Below are positions 1-7,478 of a stretch of 64,000 nucleotides of DNA, piece by piece. The stretch spans positions 186,001-250,000 of the forward strand of contig NZ_JABASX010000006.1 in assembly GCF_016107655.1 (NCBI RefSeq), in the 5' to 3' direction. The notes beneath the pieces were generated by a model. It was not told the DNA's origin, did no database searches, and saw nothing but the letters and a program-made list of their open reading frames with translations. Every line of letters starts with the position of its first letter. Position 1 is the first letter of the stretch. Made by a program: the position numbers and the translations under genes. The DNA comes from Brevibacterium antiquum. GTDB lineage: Bacteria; Actinomycetota; Actinomycetes; Actinomycetales; Brevibacteriaceae.

Positions 1-241
1 CGAACGTGTAGGCCGAGCCCGCCACAGGGAACCGATGCACCATGGCGGCGTAGCTCAGGGCTGTGAAGATCATGGTGATGAGGGCGACGACATAGGCCAG
101 AGGCAGGTGCCCATCGGTGACCTGGTTGACGATCCCGTAGGTGGTGAACACGGTGGCCACAGCCATATAGGACAGCCCGAAGAGGGTGAGTCCGACGAGA
201 CCGAGGGCCCGTCTCAGCTGCGGGGGCGATTCCTGAGACAC
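1..241 (-). CDS. APC-type amino-acid permease, N-terminal part (cut by window edge)
   Basis: Only the first ~80 residues lie in the window and the gene runs off the left edge. The visible part has two hydrophobic segments (LVGLTLFGLSYMAVATVFTTYGI and AYVVALITMIFTALSYAAMV, each trimmed here to its core), followed by HRFPVAGSAYTF. That match to the P-x-x-G-S-x-Y-x-Y region between TM2 and TM3 of amino acid/polyamine/organocation permeases supports a proton-coupled amino-acid importer in the cytoplasmic membrane. An ATG lies at 271, but the GTG at 241 is preferred because AAAGGAGA (247-254) sits 5 nt before it. The gene is divergent from the LacI regulator at 388 and shares its intergenic region, so it may be a target of that regulator. 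The substrate cannot be inferred. Confidence 0.75.
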   Translation of the reverse strand, partial: MSQESPPQLRRALGLVGLTLFGLSYMAVATVFTTYGIVNQVTDGHLPLAYVVALITMIFTALSYAAMVHRFPVAGSAYTF

Positions 242-329
242 GATGCTCTCCTTTGAGTCGTACTGCGTCATGGGTGGCACTGGGGTGCAGGTGGTACTGG
301 GTGCGAATTGCGGTGCTTCGGTCACCAAT

Positions 330-345
330 ACTAAATCGGTTTAGT
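330..345. promoter_or_regulatory. LacI-type operator palindrome
   Basis: ACTAAATCGGTTTAGT has 6-bp perfect outer arms (ACTAAA/TTTAGT) around a central CG, the usual layout of LacI/GalR operators. It lies between the divergent permease (start 241) and the LacI gene (start 388), so it could control both. Binding by the adjacent regulator is inferred. Confidence 0.6.
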
Positions 346-375
346 GACATGCGCAACAGCAGTTGAAGATTCTGC

Positions 376-387
376 TACGGTCGGCTC
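376..387 (+). promoter_or_regulatory. -10 box (TACGGT) of a probable leaderless lacI-family transcript
   Basis: TACGGT (376-381) fits the actinobacterial TANNNT -10 motif and ends exactly 6 nt before the ATG at 388. No Shine-Dalgarno sequence precedes that ATG, so transcription probably starts at or next to the A of the start codon. Confidence 0.4.
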
Positions 388-1503
388 ATGACGACTTCGC
401 CCGTGACCTTGCAGCAGGTCGCTGATCGCGCGCAGGTGTCCCGGTCAGCGGCGTCGTTCGCACTCTCCGGGCGCCCCGGCGTCTCTGAGTCGACCCGCTC
501 GAGGGTGCTCGCGATCGCCGCCGAGCTCGGGTACTCACCGAATCGGACGGCCCAGAACCTCCGTTCCTCACGGACGGGCATCGTCGCCGTGTATCTGCCG
601 AAGGACGTCAGCGTCCTCAGCTACTACATGGAGGCAACCTTCGGCATCATCGATGAGGCCGAGCTCTCCGACCACACGGTCACATTCGTCCCGCATTCTG
701 CTGAGTCGGCTGCACGGCTGCGTGCCGACGGGGTCATCATCCTCGATCCCACCCTCGACGACCCCGTCATCCCACGCCTACTCGAACTCGGGCTGCCCGT
801 CATCAGCGGCGAAGAGATGCCACAGGAATCTGCCCAATTGACCGGCACCGTGACCTCGGACCATGCCGGATCAACAGAGGAGATCCTCGACGCCTTCGCC
901 GCAGCAGGAGCACACTCTCCTGCCATCATCTCCCCTGAAGAGCGCATGTCCTGGTCAATGACGATCGAGGACGCATACCGGAAATGGTGCGGCGACCACG
1001 GTGTCGAAACACGCATCGAATCCGCCTCCCTCGACGGAATGTCGGAAACGACCCGGCGCGCAACGAAGAGGCTGCTCGAGTCCGGAGAGGTCGACGCGAT
1101 CTTAGCTCTGACCGACGGCTCGGTCCTCACTGTCGTCACCTCGGCGGCTAGTCACGGTCGAACGCTCGGCACTGACCTCCTCGTCGCAGCCGCCGTCGAC
1201 TCACCCGTTCTCGGCTACATGGATCCGCCCGTGACAGCCGTAGACCTACGCCCCCGCGAGTTCGGCCGCGCCTGCATGAGGCTGCTCACCCGCGCCCTCG
1301 ACTCTTCGGACTCACGAGGCGATGGCCGAGCCCCTCACGCAGAAGGAATTCAGACTGCGGCCACATCAGCCGAAGAAACCGATGCACTCCAGCAGTCGGT
1401 CGAGACCCACGTCATCCACCGCGACTCCACAGCGGGCCCCCTCCACAGACCTCGATCCACCGATTCGACGACTCCACCCGCCACACCAGAGGAGAGATCA
1501 TGA
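388..1503 (+). CDS. LacI family transcriptional regulator
   Basis: This 371-aa DNA-binding regulator starts with a LacI helix-turn-helix (residues ~7-30, VTLQQVADRAQVSRSAASFA) and the hinge-helix region PNRTAQNLRSSRTG. A periplasmic-binding-protein-like effector domain follows (about 60-310), containing DGVIILDPTLDDP and the typical ALTDGSVLTVV strand. The last ~55 residues are an extra polar tail (Thr/Ser/Glu-rich) beyond the usual end near residue 330-340. The start at 388 has no Shine-Dalgarno but has TACGGT 6 nt upstream, suggesting a leaderless mRNA. The stop overlaps the next gene by 4 bp (ATGA), so the SRPBCC protein is translationally coupled. It probably controls itself and the divergent permease through the palindrome at 330-345. 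The ligand is unknown. Confidence 0.9.
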   Translation: MTTSPVTLQQVADRAQVSRSAASFALSGRPGVSESTRSRVLAIAAELGYSPNRTAQNLRSSRTGIVAVYLPKDVSVLSYYMEATFGIIDEAELSDHTVTFVPHSAESAARLRADGVIILDPTLDDPVIPRLLELGLPVISGEEMPQESAQLTGTVTSDHAGSTEEILDAFAAAGAHSPAIISPEERMSWSMTIEDAYRKWCGDHGVETRIESASLDGMSETTRRATKRLLESGEVDAILALTDGSVLTVVTSAASHGRTLGTDLLVAAAVDSPVLGYMDPPVTAVDLRPREFGRACMRLLTRALDSSDSRGDGRAPHAEGIQTAATSAEETDALQQSVETHVIHRDSTAGPLHRPRSTDSTTPPATPEERS

Positions 1504-2150
1504 CCGACCAAAATGAGATCATCGCAGCACAGGCCGAGAACGTCGATCGGGGCCTGTCCATCGAACTCGACAACGGCACCCAGCACACGGTTCAGTCGAT
1601 CAGCCAGTCATACCCGACCACGGTCGAGGACCTCTGGGATGCGTGCACGAATCCCGAGCGTCTGGAACGCTGGTTCGCACCAGTCACCGGGAACCTCGAG
1701 CTCGGCGGCCGCTACGACATCGAAGGCAACGCCTCGGGCACGGTGACCGCCTGCGAGCCGACGCAGTCCTACAGCATCTCCTGGGAGTTCGGCGGAGACT
1801 CGAGTCAGGTCACCGTGAGAGTCGAAGAGGATGGCGACCGTGCCCGGATGACGCTGGAGCACTCCCATTCCGCCGAGGCCGGTTCAGATTTCTGGACCCA
1901 GTTCGGCCCCGGCGCCACGGGTGTGGGTTGGGACCTGGCGTTCCTGGGCCTCGCCCTGCACCTGATGGCAGGCACGGGCAGGCCCGAAGACGAAGAGGCC
2001 TTCATCCAGTCGGAGGCGGGAGAGACGTTCGTCCGCGAATCCAGCAGGCGCTGGGGTGAAGCATCGGCAAAAGAGGGAACGCCCGAGGCCGATGCCACCG
2101 CGGCCGCCGAGCGCACCACCGGCTTCTACCTCGGCCAACCCCCGGCCTGA
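1500..2150 (+). CDS. SRPBCC / AHSA1-like START-fold protein
   Basis: This 216-aa soluble protein has the AHSA1 pattern: VEDLWDACTNPERLERWFAP near residue 40, then GGRYDIEGNASGTV and SISWEFGGDSSQVTV, which form the hydrophobic-cavity beta sheet with a long C-terminal helix. The family binds hydrophobic ligands or acts as an Hsp90 co-chaperone-like fold; no enzymatic residues are evident. It overlaps the LacI gene by 4 bp, and GAGGAGAGATC precedes its ATG, so both genes form one operon. A second SRPBCC protein occurs at 15100 behind an ArsR regulator. The role is unknown; co-regulation with an amino-acid permease is the only clue. Confidence 0.8.
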   Translation: MTDQNEIIAAQAENVDRGLSIELDNGTQHTVQSISQSYPTTVEDLWDACTNPERLERWFAPVTGNLELGGRYDIEGNASGTVTACEPTQSYSISWEFGGDSSQVTVRVEEDGDRARMTLEHSHSAEAGSDFWTQFGPGATGVGWDLAFLGLALHLMAGTGRPEDEEAFIQSEAGETFVRESSRRWGEASAKEGTPEADATAAAERTTGFYLGQPPA

Positions 2151-2172
2151 TCACACCGCGTAGGTCCGCCCT

Positions 2173-2189
2173 GATCGCTCCCGGCGATC
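2173..2189. terminator. Small hairpin between convergent genes
   Basis: GATCGC (2173-2178) and GCGATC (2184-2189) form a 6-bp stem with a 5-nt loop between the SRPBCC stop (2150) and the IclR stop (2206). It is weak and has no T-tract, so termination here is only suggested. Confidence 0.3.
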
Positions 2190-2205
2190 GTGCTCGAACC
2201 ACCCC

Positions 2206-2970
2206 TCATTCAGTCCGACGCGCTCCCAGGGCCAATCGCGCGATATCCCTGAGAACTGCGAACTCTTCGCTATCCTCGAGCAGCCCTTTGAGTTCGACCG
2301 CAGCCTGACCCAGCACGGCCCGGTAGGCGCCAGCGACATTGTCCGGCTCCCGGGTCAGCGGGTAGGACACGCAGAGTGCGAGGATCGCTCCACCGACTGT
2401 GAAGGCCACACTCGCCGAGGCGGTTCCCTTCACCCGTGCCTGCTTCGTGGCGTAGAACTCCTGTGGGTTGCCCGGCCCGCACAGCGCCAGCGCGGCAGAT
2501 CCGCCGTCGACGAGCGGGAGGACGGTGCCGACGCTGCGGGAGACGCGGAGTTCGTGGTCGGCTTCGACGTTGCGCACGCACACCCGATCTTCGCCGACGC
2601 GGACCCACAGCTGCACCGATTCACTGGTCAGAGTTCGCAGATGCTCGAGCACCGAGTTCGTCGTTGCGATGCTGCGTCTGCCCGGGAACGGGCCCAGGCG
2701 CAGCAGTCCGTTGTTGTCGCGGACGATGAAGCGGTGAGTGCGCAGATCTGCCAGCAGCCGGTAGGTCGTGGACTTCGAATACCCCAGACGACGGCACACC
2801 TCGGCGGCGGTCATCGGTGAGTCCTGCAGTGCTGTGAGGATCGCGGCACTGCGGTCGATGACGCCGATCTCCTTCGCCGGGGCGGTGATGCCAGACGAGG
2901 CAGACGCAACGGAAGAGACCTCGGAGCTGCCAGTGGTCGCGGAGTTATCAGTCATGGGGTTCTCTTTCAT
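2206..2970 (-). CDS. IclR family transcriptional regulator
   Basis: This ~254-aa regulator has an N-terminal winged HTH (IGVIDRSAAILTALQDSPMTAAEVCRRL and YSKSTTYRLLADL, quoted in part) followed by an IclR effector domain (VQLWVRVGEDRVCVRNVE, then TVLPLVDGGSAALALCG). A Ser/Ala-rich leader of ~30 residues precedes the HTH. The ATG at 2970 overlaps the tctA stop as ATGA, implying coupling; the ATG at 2955 is preceded by AAAGAGAA and is an equally good start. Being last in the Tct/CoA-transferase operon, it is produced with the genes it probably controls. IclR regulators commonly sense small aromatic or carboxylic acids, so the transported substrate or its CoA ester may be the effector (inference). 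Confidence 0.88.
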   Translation of the reverse strand: MKENPMTDNSATTGSSEVSSVASASSGITAPAKEIGVIDRSAAILTALQDSPMTAAEVCRRLGYSKSTTYRLLADLRTHRFIVRDNNGLLRLGPFPGRRSIATTNSVLEHLRTLTSESVQLWVRVGEDRVCVRNVEADHELRVSRSVGTVLPLVDGGSAALALCGPGNPQEFYATKQARVKGTASASVAFTVGGAILALCVSYPLTREPDNVAGAYRAVLGQAAVELKGLLEDSEEFAVLRDIARLALGARRTE

Positions 2971-4481
2971 GCCACGCTCACATCGGCCAACAGCTGGCGG
3001 CGGCGCACCCACCAGCGGAAGATGATGGGTCCGACGATGCCCAGGACCATGAGCACGATGATCGACAGTGACACCGGTCGGGTCAGCAACGGCATGAACG
3101 ATCCGCCCGAGATCTGGAGCATGCGCCGGAAGTTGTCCTCCAGCAGCGGCACCAGGACGAGGGCCAGGATGGACGGTGCCAGTGGAATTCCGCCCTTGTC
3201 CATGAGATAGCCGATGACGCCGAAGATGCCGAGCAGCATCAGTCCGAACAGGCTGAATTCGATCGCGTAGGCACCGATGGCCACGAGGACGAGGATTGAG
3301 GAGAACAGGATCTCCTTGGGCATCTTCAGCAGTTTGACGAAGACACCCACGAGCGGCAGGTTGAGGATGATCAGGGCCACGTTGCCGATGTACATGCTGG
3401 CGATGATCGTCCAGATCAGGCCCGACTCGTCGCGGAAGATCAGCGGTCCCGGCTGCAGCCCGTACATGGTGAAGACGAAGAGCAGCAGGGCCGTAGTCGC
3501 CGATCCCGGAATGCCGAGGCTGAAGAGCGGGATCATGGCACCGCCGACTCCGGCGTTGTTCGCGGCCTCGGGTCCGGCGACGCCTTCGATGGCACCGTGG
3601 CCGAACTCGGACTTCCGCTTCGAGATCCGCTTCTCCATGATGTAGGACATGAACGAGGCCAGGGACGGGCCGACTCCGGGCAGGATGCCGATGATGAAAC
3701 CGAGCACCGAGCCGCGGGCCCAGGGCATGGCCGAACGCTGCCAGTCCTGCTTCGTCATCCATTTGTCGTCTCCGAAGCTCTGAATCACATCTTTGGCTCC
3801 GCGCCCCAGCGCGAGGTTGCGGATCGCTTCGGGGATGGCGAAGAGGGCCATGGCGAAGATCGTGAAGTCAATGCCGTCTGAGAGCAAGCTCATGCCGAAG
3901 GTCTGGCGCGGCAGGCCCGTCTGGAAGTCGAGACCGACGAGGCCGACAGCCAGGCCGATGAAGATCGAGATGAGGGCCTTCGCCCGCGAGCCGGACGACA
4001 TCGTCGAGGCCAGCAGGAGTGCTGTGGCCATGAGCAGGAAGTATTCGGTGGAGCCGAAGACGTTCGCCAGCTTCACGAGCACGGGAGACAGGAACGTCAG
4101 CCCGATGATGGCCAGGGTCCCGGCGAGGAAGGATCCGATTGCGGCGGTCGCGAGCGCGGCCTTGCCCCGACCTCGGCGAGCCATTTCATAGCCTTCGATG
4201 GCGGTCACCGCACTGGCGACCTCACCAGGGGTTTTGATGAGAGTGGCGGTGATCGAGCCACCGTACATCGAGCCGTAGTAGATGCCGCAGAGCAGGATGA
4301 GGCCGTGCACCGGCTCCATCCCGAAGGACACCGGGATGAGAATGGCGATGGCAGAGATCGGGCCGATGCCCGGCAGCACGCCGACGACGGTGCCCAACAG
4401 CACGCCGAGGAGCGCGAACGCCAGACTCAGTGGTTCGAGCGCCGAGGCGAAGCCGCCGCCCAGATCGATGAGTGTGTCCAT
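2967..4481 (-). CDS. tctA: Tripartite tricarboxylate transporter, large permease (TctA)
   Basis: This 504-aa membrane protein has the TctA hallmarks: ALLGVLLGTVVGVLPGIGP near the N-terminus, the mirrored second motif LGFIIGILPGVGPSLASF near residue 250, and PEAANNAGVGGAMIPLFSLGIPG around 300. About 10-12 hydrophobic segments fit the usual topology, and length matches the family (~500 aa). TctA is the large channel subunit of a Na+-dependent, binding-protein-dependent uptake system. It follows tctB by 9 nt and overlaps the IclR gene by 4 nt. Family substrates include citrate, tricarballylate, terephthalate and glutarate. The neighbouring CoA-transferases and lyase argue for a dicarboxylate or hydroxydicarboxylate here. 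Confidence 0.93.
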   Translation of the reverse strand: MDTLIDLGGGFASALEPLSLAFALLGVLLGTVVGVLPGIGPISAIAILIPVSFGMEPVHGLILLCGIYYGSMYGGSITATLIKTPGEVASAVTAIEGYEMARRGRGKAALATAAIGSFLAGTLAIIGLTFLSPVLVKLANVFGSTEYFLLMATALLLASTMSSGSRAKALISIFIGLAVGLVGLDFQTGLPRQTFGMSLLSDGIDFTIFAMALFAIPEAIRNLALGRGAKDVIQSFGDDKWMTKQDWQRSAMPWARGSVLGFIIGILPGVGPSLASFMSYIMEKRISKRKSEFGHGAIEGVAGPEAANNAGVGGAMIPLFSLGIPGSATTALLLFVFTMYGLQPGPLIFRDESGLIWTIIASMYIGNVALIILNLPLVGVFVKLLKMPKEILFSSILVLVAIGAYAIEFSLFGLMLLGIFGVIGYLMDKGGIPLAPSILALVLVPLLEDNFRRMLQISGGSFMPLLTRPVSLSIIVLMVLGIVGPIIFRWWVRRRQLLADVSVA

Positions 4482-4490
4482 GCCCGCCCC

Positions 4491-5063
4491 CTATCCCAGG
4501 ATTCCGACGGGCAGGTACACGGCCAGCCCATAGACGAACGCGATGTAGATGACGACAGAGAAGAGCACCGAGAAGATGAGGTTGCGCACCCACCGGTGCG
4601 GGGCATAGATGCTGGTCATCGTCATCAGGAAGGCCGCCGTGGAGAGCAAGAAGCCGACCGGGATGAGGATTCCCAGGTAGATGAAGAAGAGCGCGAACTG
4701 CAGCACGACCTGCTTCGACTTCGGTCCCTCGGGAGCATCGAGGACGACCCCATCGGGCTCGACCTCCACCACCTCCTCGGACGCGTCAGCGCCGGCACCG
4801 CCTCTCGCCGAGGCTCTGCCCGCCGAGGCGGCCCCAGCTGGGACCACCTCGGCGAGCTTCCGGCTCCGGTACAGGGCCTGTCCGAGAAGGAAGACGCCGA
4901 GCACGATGAGCGCGATGCCCACGATCGCGGGGAAGGTCGCCGGGGTGACGATGTTCTTCGTGCCCTGGATCCAGAACGTCGCAATGTAGTAGACCGCGCC
5001 CACAAGCGTGACGGCGATGCCGGTGATGACATCACCCCTCAGCGCCGGAGTCAGCGTCCTCAT
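4491..5063 (-). CDS. tctB: Tripartite tricarboxylate transporter, small permease (TctB)
   Basis: This 190-aa protein has four predicted TM helices: ITGIAVTLVGAVYYIATFWI, FPAIVGIALIVLGVFLLGQA, the LFFIYLGILIPVGFLLSTAA region, and a C-terminal one around VLFSVVIYIAFVYGLAVYLP. This is the TctB architecture. A charged cytoplasmic loop (residues ~70-115, rich in Ala/Glu/Val) is somewhat longer than usual. Its start overlaps the tctC stop by 4 nt (ATGA), consistent with co-translation of the complex. TctB pairs with TctA in the membrane, and its exact function in transport is not well defined for the family. Confidence 0.88.
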   Translation of the reverse strand: MRTLTPALRGDVITGIAVTLVGAVYYIATFWIQGTKNIVTPATFPAIVGIALIVLGVFLLGQALYRSRKLAEVVPAGAASAGRASARGGAGADASEEVVEVEPDGVVLDAPEGPKSKQVVLQFALFFIYLGILIPVGFLLSTAAFLMTMTSIYAPHRWVRNLIFSVLFSVVIYIAFVYGLAVYLPVGILG

Positions 5064-6121
5064 TTGCTGTTGCCCAGATCGGTCTCTTTGACGCCCTCCT
5101 CAACGGTGGCGGCTGTGTCTTCGGCATACTTCTTGGCTTCCTCGCCGGTGAGGAATTCCGGCGCCCACTGGTTCTTGTCCAAGGTGTCCTTCCAGGTCTT
5201 CGTCTCGCTGACCTCTTCAAGGGTCTTGGCCCAATAGTCGACGGCTTCCTGTGGCATTTCGGCCGGTCCGTAGACTCCACGCCAGTTGCCCAGGGTCACG
5301 TCGTAACCGGAATCCGCAGCCGTGGGAACCGAGTCGTATGGGGCCTGCAGCGGCTCCTTTGCGAAGGTCACGAGTGGTTTGATGTCACCGGATTCCAGCA
5401 CGGAGCGGAATTCGCTCAGCCCAGCGATGGCGACCTTCGCATCACCGTTGAGCATGGCGGTGGTCTGCTCGCCGCCGCCTTCGTAGTTGACGAAGTTGAT
5501 ATCGGCCGGGTCGACTCCGGCTTCCTTGGCGAACAGTGCGAACGGCAGCGTGTCATCGCCGGATGCGGCCACAGTGACCTTCTGCGGGTCCTTCTTCAGT
5601 GCCTTGACCAGGTCCTCAACCGATTTGATGTCACCCTTGTCCGGGGAGACGACCATGAAGTCCTCAACGTACATGGTGGCGATGAGGGTGGTGTCCTCGG
5701 GTCCGAATTCGCAGAGTCCGCGAGCCTTCATCGTCTGGCTGGCCAGCGAGGTGATCGCGATCTGGTCGTCCTTGCCCTTCTCCTGCTGCATCATCGATGT
5801 CATCCACATGCAGCCCGTACCGCCGGGCTTGTTCTGGACCGGCAGCGGGGAGGAGACGATCTTCTCCTTCTGCAGGGCTTCCACCAGGGCACGCGCGGTG
5901 GTGTCCCAACCGGAGCCGGGTTCGGATGGGACGTTGACCGTGACCGGGCCCTTCGGGTAGTCGCTGCCCTCCCCCGGCGCCTGTGCCTTGTTTCCGCAGC
6001 CCGTAGCGACGAGCGCCAGTGAGGCGAGCACCGCACCGACTGTGAGTGCGGGCTTCACCGCCCGATTCTTCCGACTCGCCGAGGTGGCCCGTCCTTGTCC
6101 TGTGATCGCCGTTGACCGCAT
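5060..6121 (-). CDS. tctC: Tripartite tricarboxylate transporter, substrate-binding lipoprotein (TctC)
   Basis: This 353-aa extracytoplasmic solute receptor has a basic N-terminus, a hydrophobic segment (ALTVGAVLASLALVAT) and a lipobox ending at Cys42 (LVATGC), so it is probably a membrane-anchored lipoprotein. The mature part shows TctC features: YPKGPVTVNVPSEPGSGWD at the start of lobe 1, then VTVAASGDDTLPF and AIAGLSEFRSVLESGDIKPL. The ATG at 6121 is preceded by GAAGGAGAAGCA. An upstream in-frame extension to about 6394 exists but lacks a ribosome site. The ligand-binding residues do not reveal the substrate by eye. Confidence 0.9.
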   Translation of the reverse strand: MRSTAITGQGRATSASRKNRAVKPALTVGAVLASLALVATGCGNKAQAPGEGSDYPKGPVTVNVPSEPGSGWDTTARALVEALQKEKIVSSPLPVQNKPGGTGCMWMTSMMQQEKGKDDQIAITSLASQTMKARGLCEFGPEDTTLIATMYVEDFMVVSPDKGDIKSVEDLVKALKKDPQKVTVAASGDDTLPFALFAKEAGVDPADINFVNYEGGGEQTTAMLNGDAKVAIAGLSEFRSVLESGDIKPLVTFAKEPLQAPYDSVPTAADSGYDVTLGNWRGVYGPAEMPQEAVDYWAKTLEEVSETKTWKDTLDKNQWAPEFLTGEEAKKYAEDTAATVEEGVKETDLGNSK

Positions 6122-6224
6122 TGCTTCTCCTTCGAATGCAACTGATATCTGCTGTTGTGGAATGACTGTGCTGGTGGCACCGGGAGTACTGGTGAGGCAT
6201 GCGGTGAGCCCGGGCACCGGGGTG

Positions 6225-7478
6225 TTACTGCGACTGTGTCTTCGATTCGCCGACTTCGGCGTCGACGGGTTCGTCTCTCGGATCCGACTCGAGGCCGGGT
6301 TCCCGCGCCGAGGCTTCGGCTGGACCATCCCGGTAGCGGATATTGTGCTCACCGGGTTCAGGCACATCGCTGCGCAGTCCCAATCGCCGACCACCGAAGG
6401 TCAGCGGCAGCAGGGGAACAACGACCTGGTCTCCGCTCGGCAGGCCGGTGCTGGCCAGAGCCCCGGAGGCGACGAGGTGGGCGTCGGTGGTGAGGTCGGC
6501 CGGGGTGTTCACCGGGGCGACTGGCAGTCCGCGGCGCGTGCACTTCTCCTCGATCTGGGCGAGGTCGAGTCGGGACAGTGCGGCCTGCAGCTCGCGGTGG
6601 ATGCGATCGCGTTGATCGACGCGTCCCTGGTTCGTCTCGAGGTCCTGATCACCGGCCAGCTGGGTCAGGTCGAACTCGTCGCAGAGGTCATGCCATTGTC
6701 CGTCGCTGACGGCTGCGACGAAGATCTGGTCATCGTGCCTGTCGCGGAAGATGTCGTAGACGGCCCAGGTGGCCCGGCGGGTGGGCATCGGACGCAGCGG
6801 CTCCCCGCTGAGCTGGGCCTGTGCCATGTGTGTGCCGACGAGGAAGGCGTTGTTCTCGAACAGGGCGGAGTTGATGACCTGTCCCTCACCGGTGCGTTCG
6901 CGCACGCGCAATGCCGAGAGCACGCCGATGACCCCGAACATTCCGCCCATGATGTCGTTGACGCTGGCTCCGGCGCGCAGCGGCTGTCCGGGCGGACCGG
7001 TCATATAGGCAAGGCCGCCGAGCATCTGCACGACCTCGTCGAGGGCGGTGCGCTGACCATAGGGTCCGGACAGGAATCCCTTGAGCGAGCAGTAGATGAG
7101 GCGCGGATTGCGCTTGGCGAGTTCCTCGTAGCCGTAGCCCATGGATTCCATCTTCCCGACCCGAAAGTTCTCGAGGAGAACATCGGCGGAATCGATGAGA
7201 GACAGAGCGACGTCACGGTCGGCCGCCTCGGCGATGTCGAGTTGGACTGACTGCTTGTTGCGGTTGAAGGCGGGGAACAAGCCGGACCCCGAGCCGGGCA
7301 GGTAACGGGTCTTGTCCCCGGCACCGCGCGGTTCGACCTTGATCACCTCGGCGCCCAGATCGGCGAGGATCATTCCGCAGCTGGGGCCCATGACCATATG
7401 GGAGAACTCGATGACGCGGATGCCAGCCAGCGGCAGCTCCTCCGCGCCGACGGTCGAGGATTCGCCCTGCTCAAGCAT
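6225..7478 (-). CDS. CaiB/BaiF family (type III) CoA-transferase
   Basis: This 417-aa enzyme opens with PLAGIRVIEFSHMVMGPSCG and LADLGAEVIKVEPRGAGD, the standard CaiB/BaiF N-terminal Rossmann-like region. It continues with VLLENFRVGKMESMGYGY and GASVNDIMGGMFGVIGVL, where the Asp in the NDIMGG motif is the expected acyl-anhydride-forming catalytic residue. Type III enzymes move CoA between acids without CoA release. It overlaps the lyase gene by 8 nt and lies 103 nt before tctC. A second CaiB-type gene at 8655-9902 could be a partner subunit or have a different acid specificity. The C-terminal ~40 residues are polar and longer than needed. Confidence 0.9.
   Translation of the reverse strand: MLEQGESSTVGAEELPLAGIRVIEFSHMVMGPSCGMILADLGAEVIKVEPRGAGDKTRYLPGSGSGLFPAFNRNKQSVQLDIAEAADRDVALSLIDSADVLLENFRVGKMESMGYGYEELAKRNPRLIYCSLKGFLSGPYGQRTALDEVVQMLGGLAYMTGPPGQPLRAGASVNDIMGGMFGVIGVLSALRVRERTGEGQVINSALFENNAFLVGTHMAQAQLSGEPLRPMPTRRATWAVYDIFRDRHDDQIFVAAVSDGQWHDLCDEFDLTQLAGDQDLETNQGRVDQRDRIHRELQAALSRLDLAQIEEKCTRRGLPVAPVNTPADLTTDAHLVASGALASTGLPSGDQVVVPLLPLTFGGRRLGLRSDVPEPGEHNIRYRDGPAEASAREPGLESDPRDEPVDAEVGESKTQSQ

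Noticed and set aside
2206-3762. 518-aa frame joining IclR to upstream sequence
   Set aside because: The first half is the wrong frame of tctA; only the part from 2970 shows IclR domains.
4305-5237. 310-aa plus-strand frame across tctA, tctB and tctC
   Set aside because: It crosses three genes with recognised domains on the other strand and has shadow-like composition (His/Asp/Glu/Arg).
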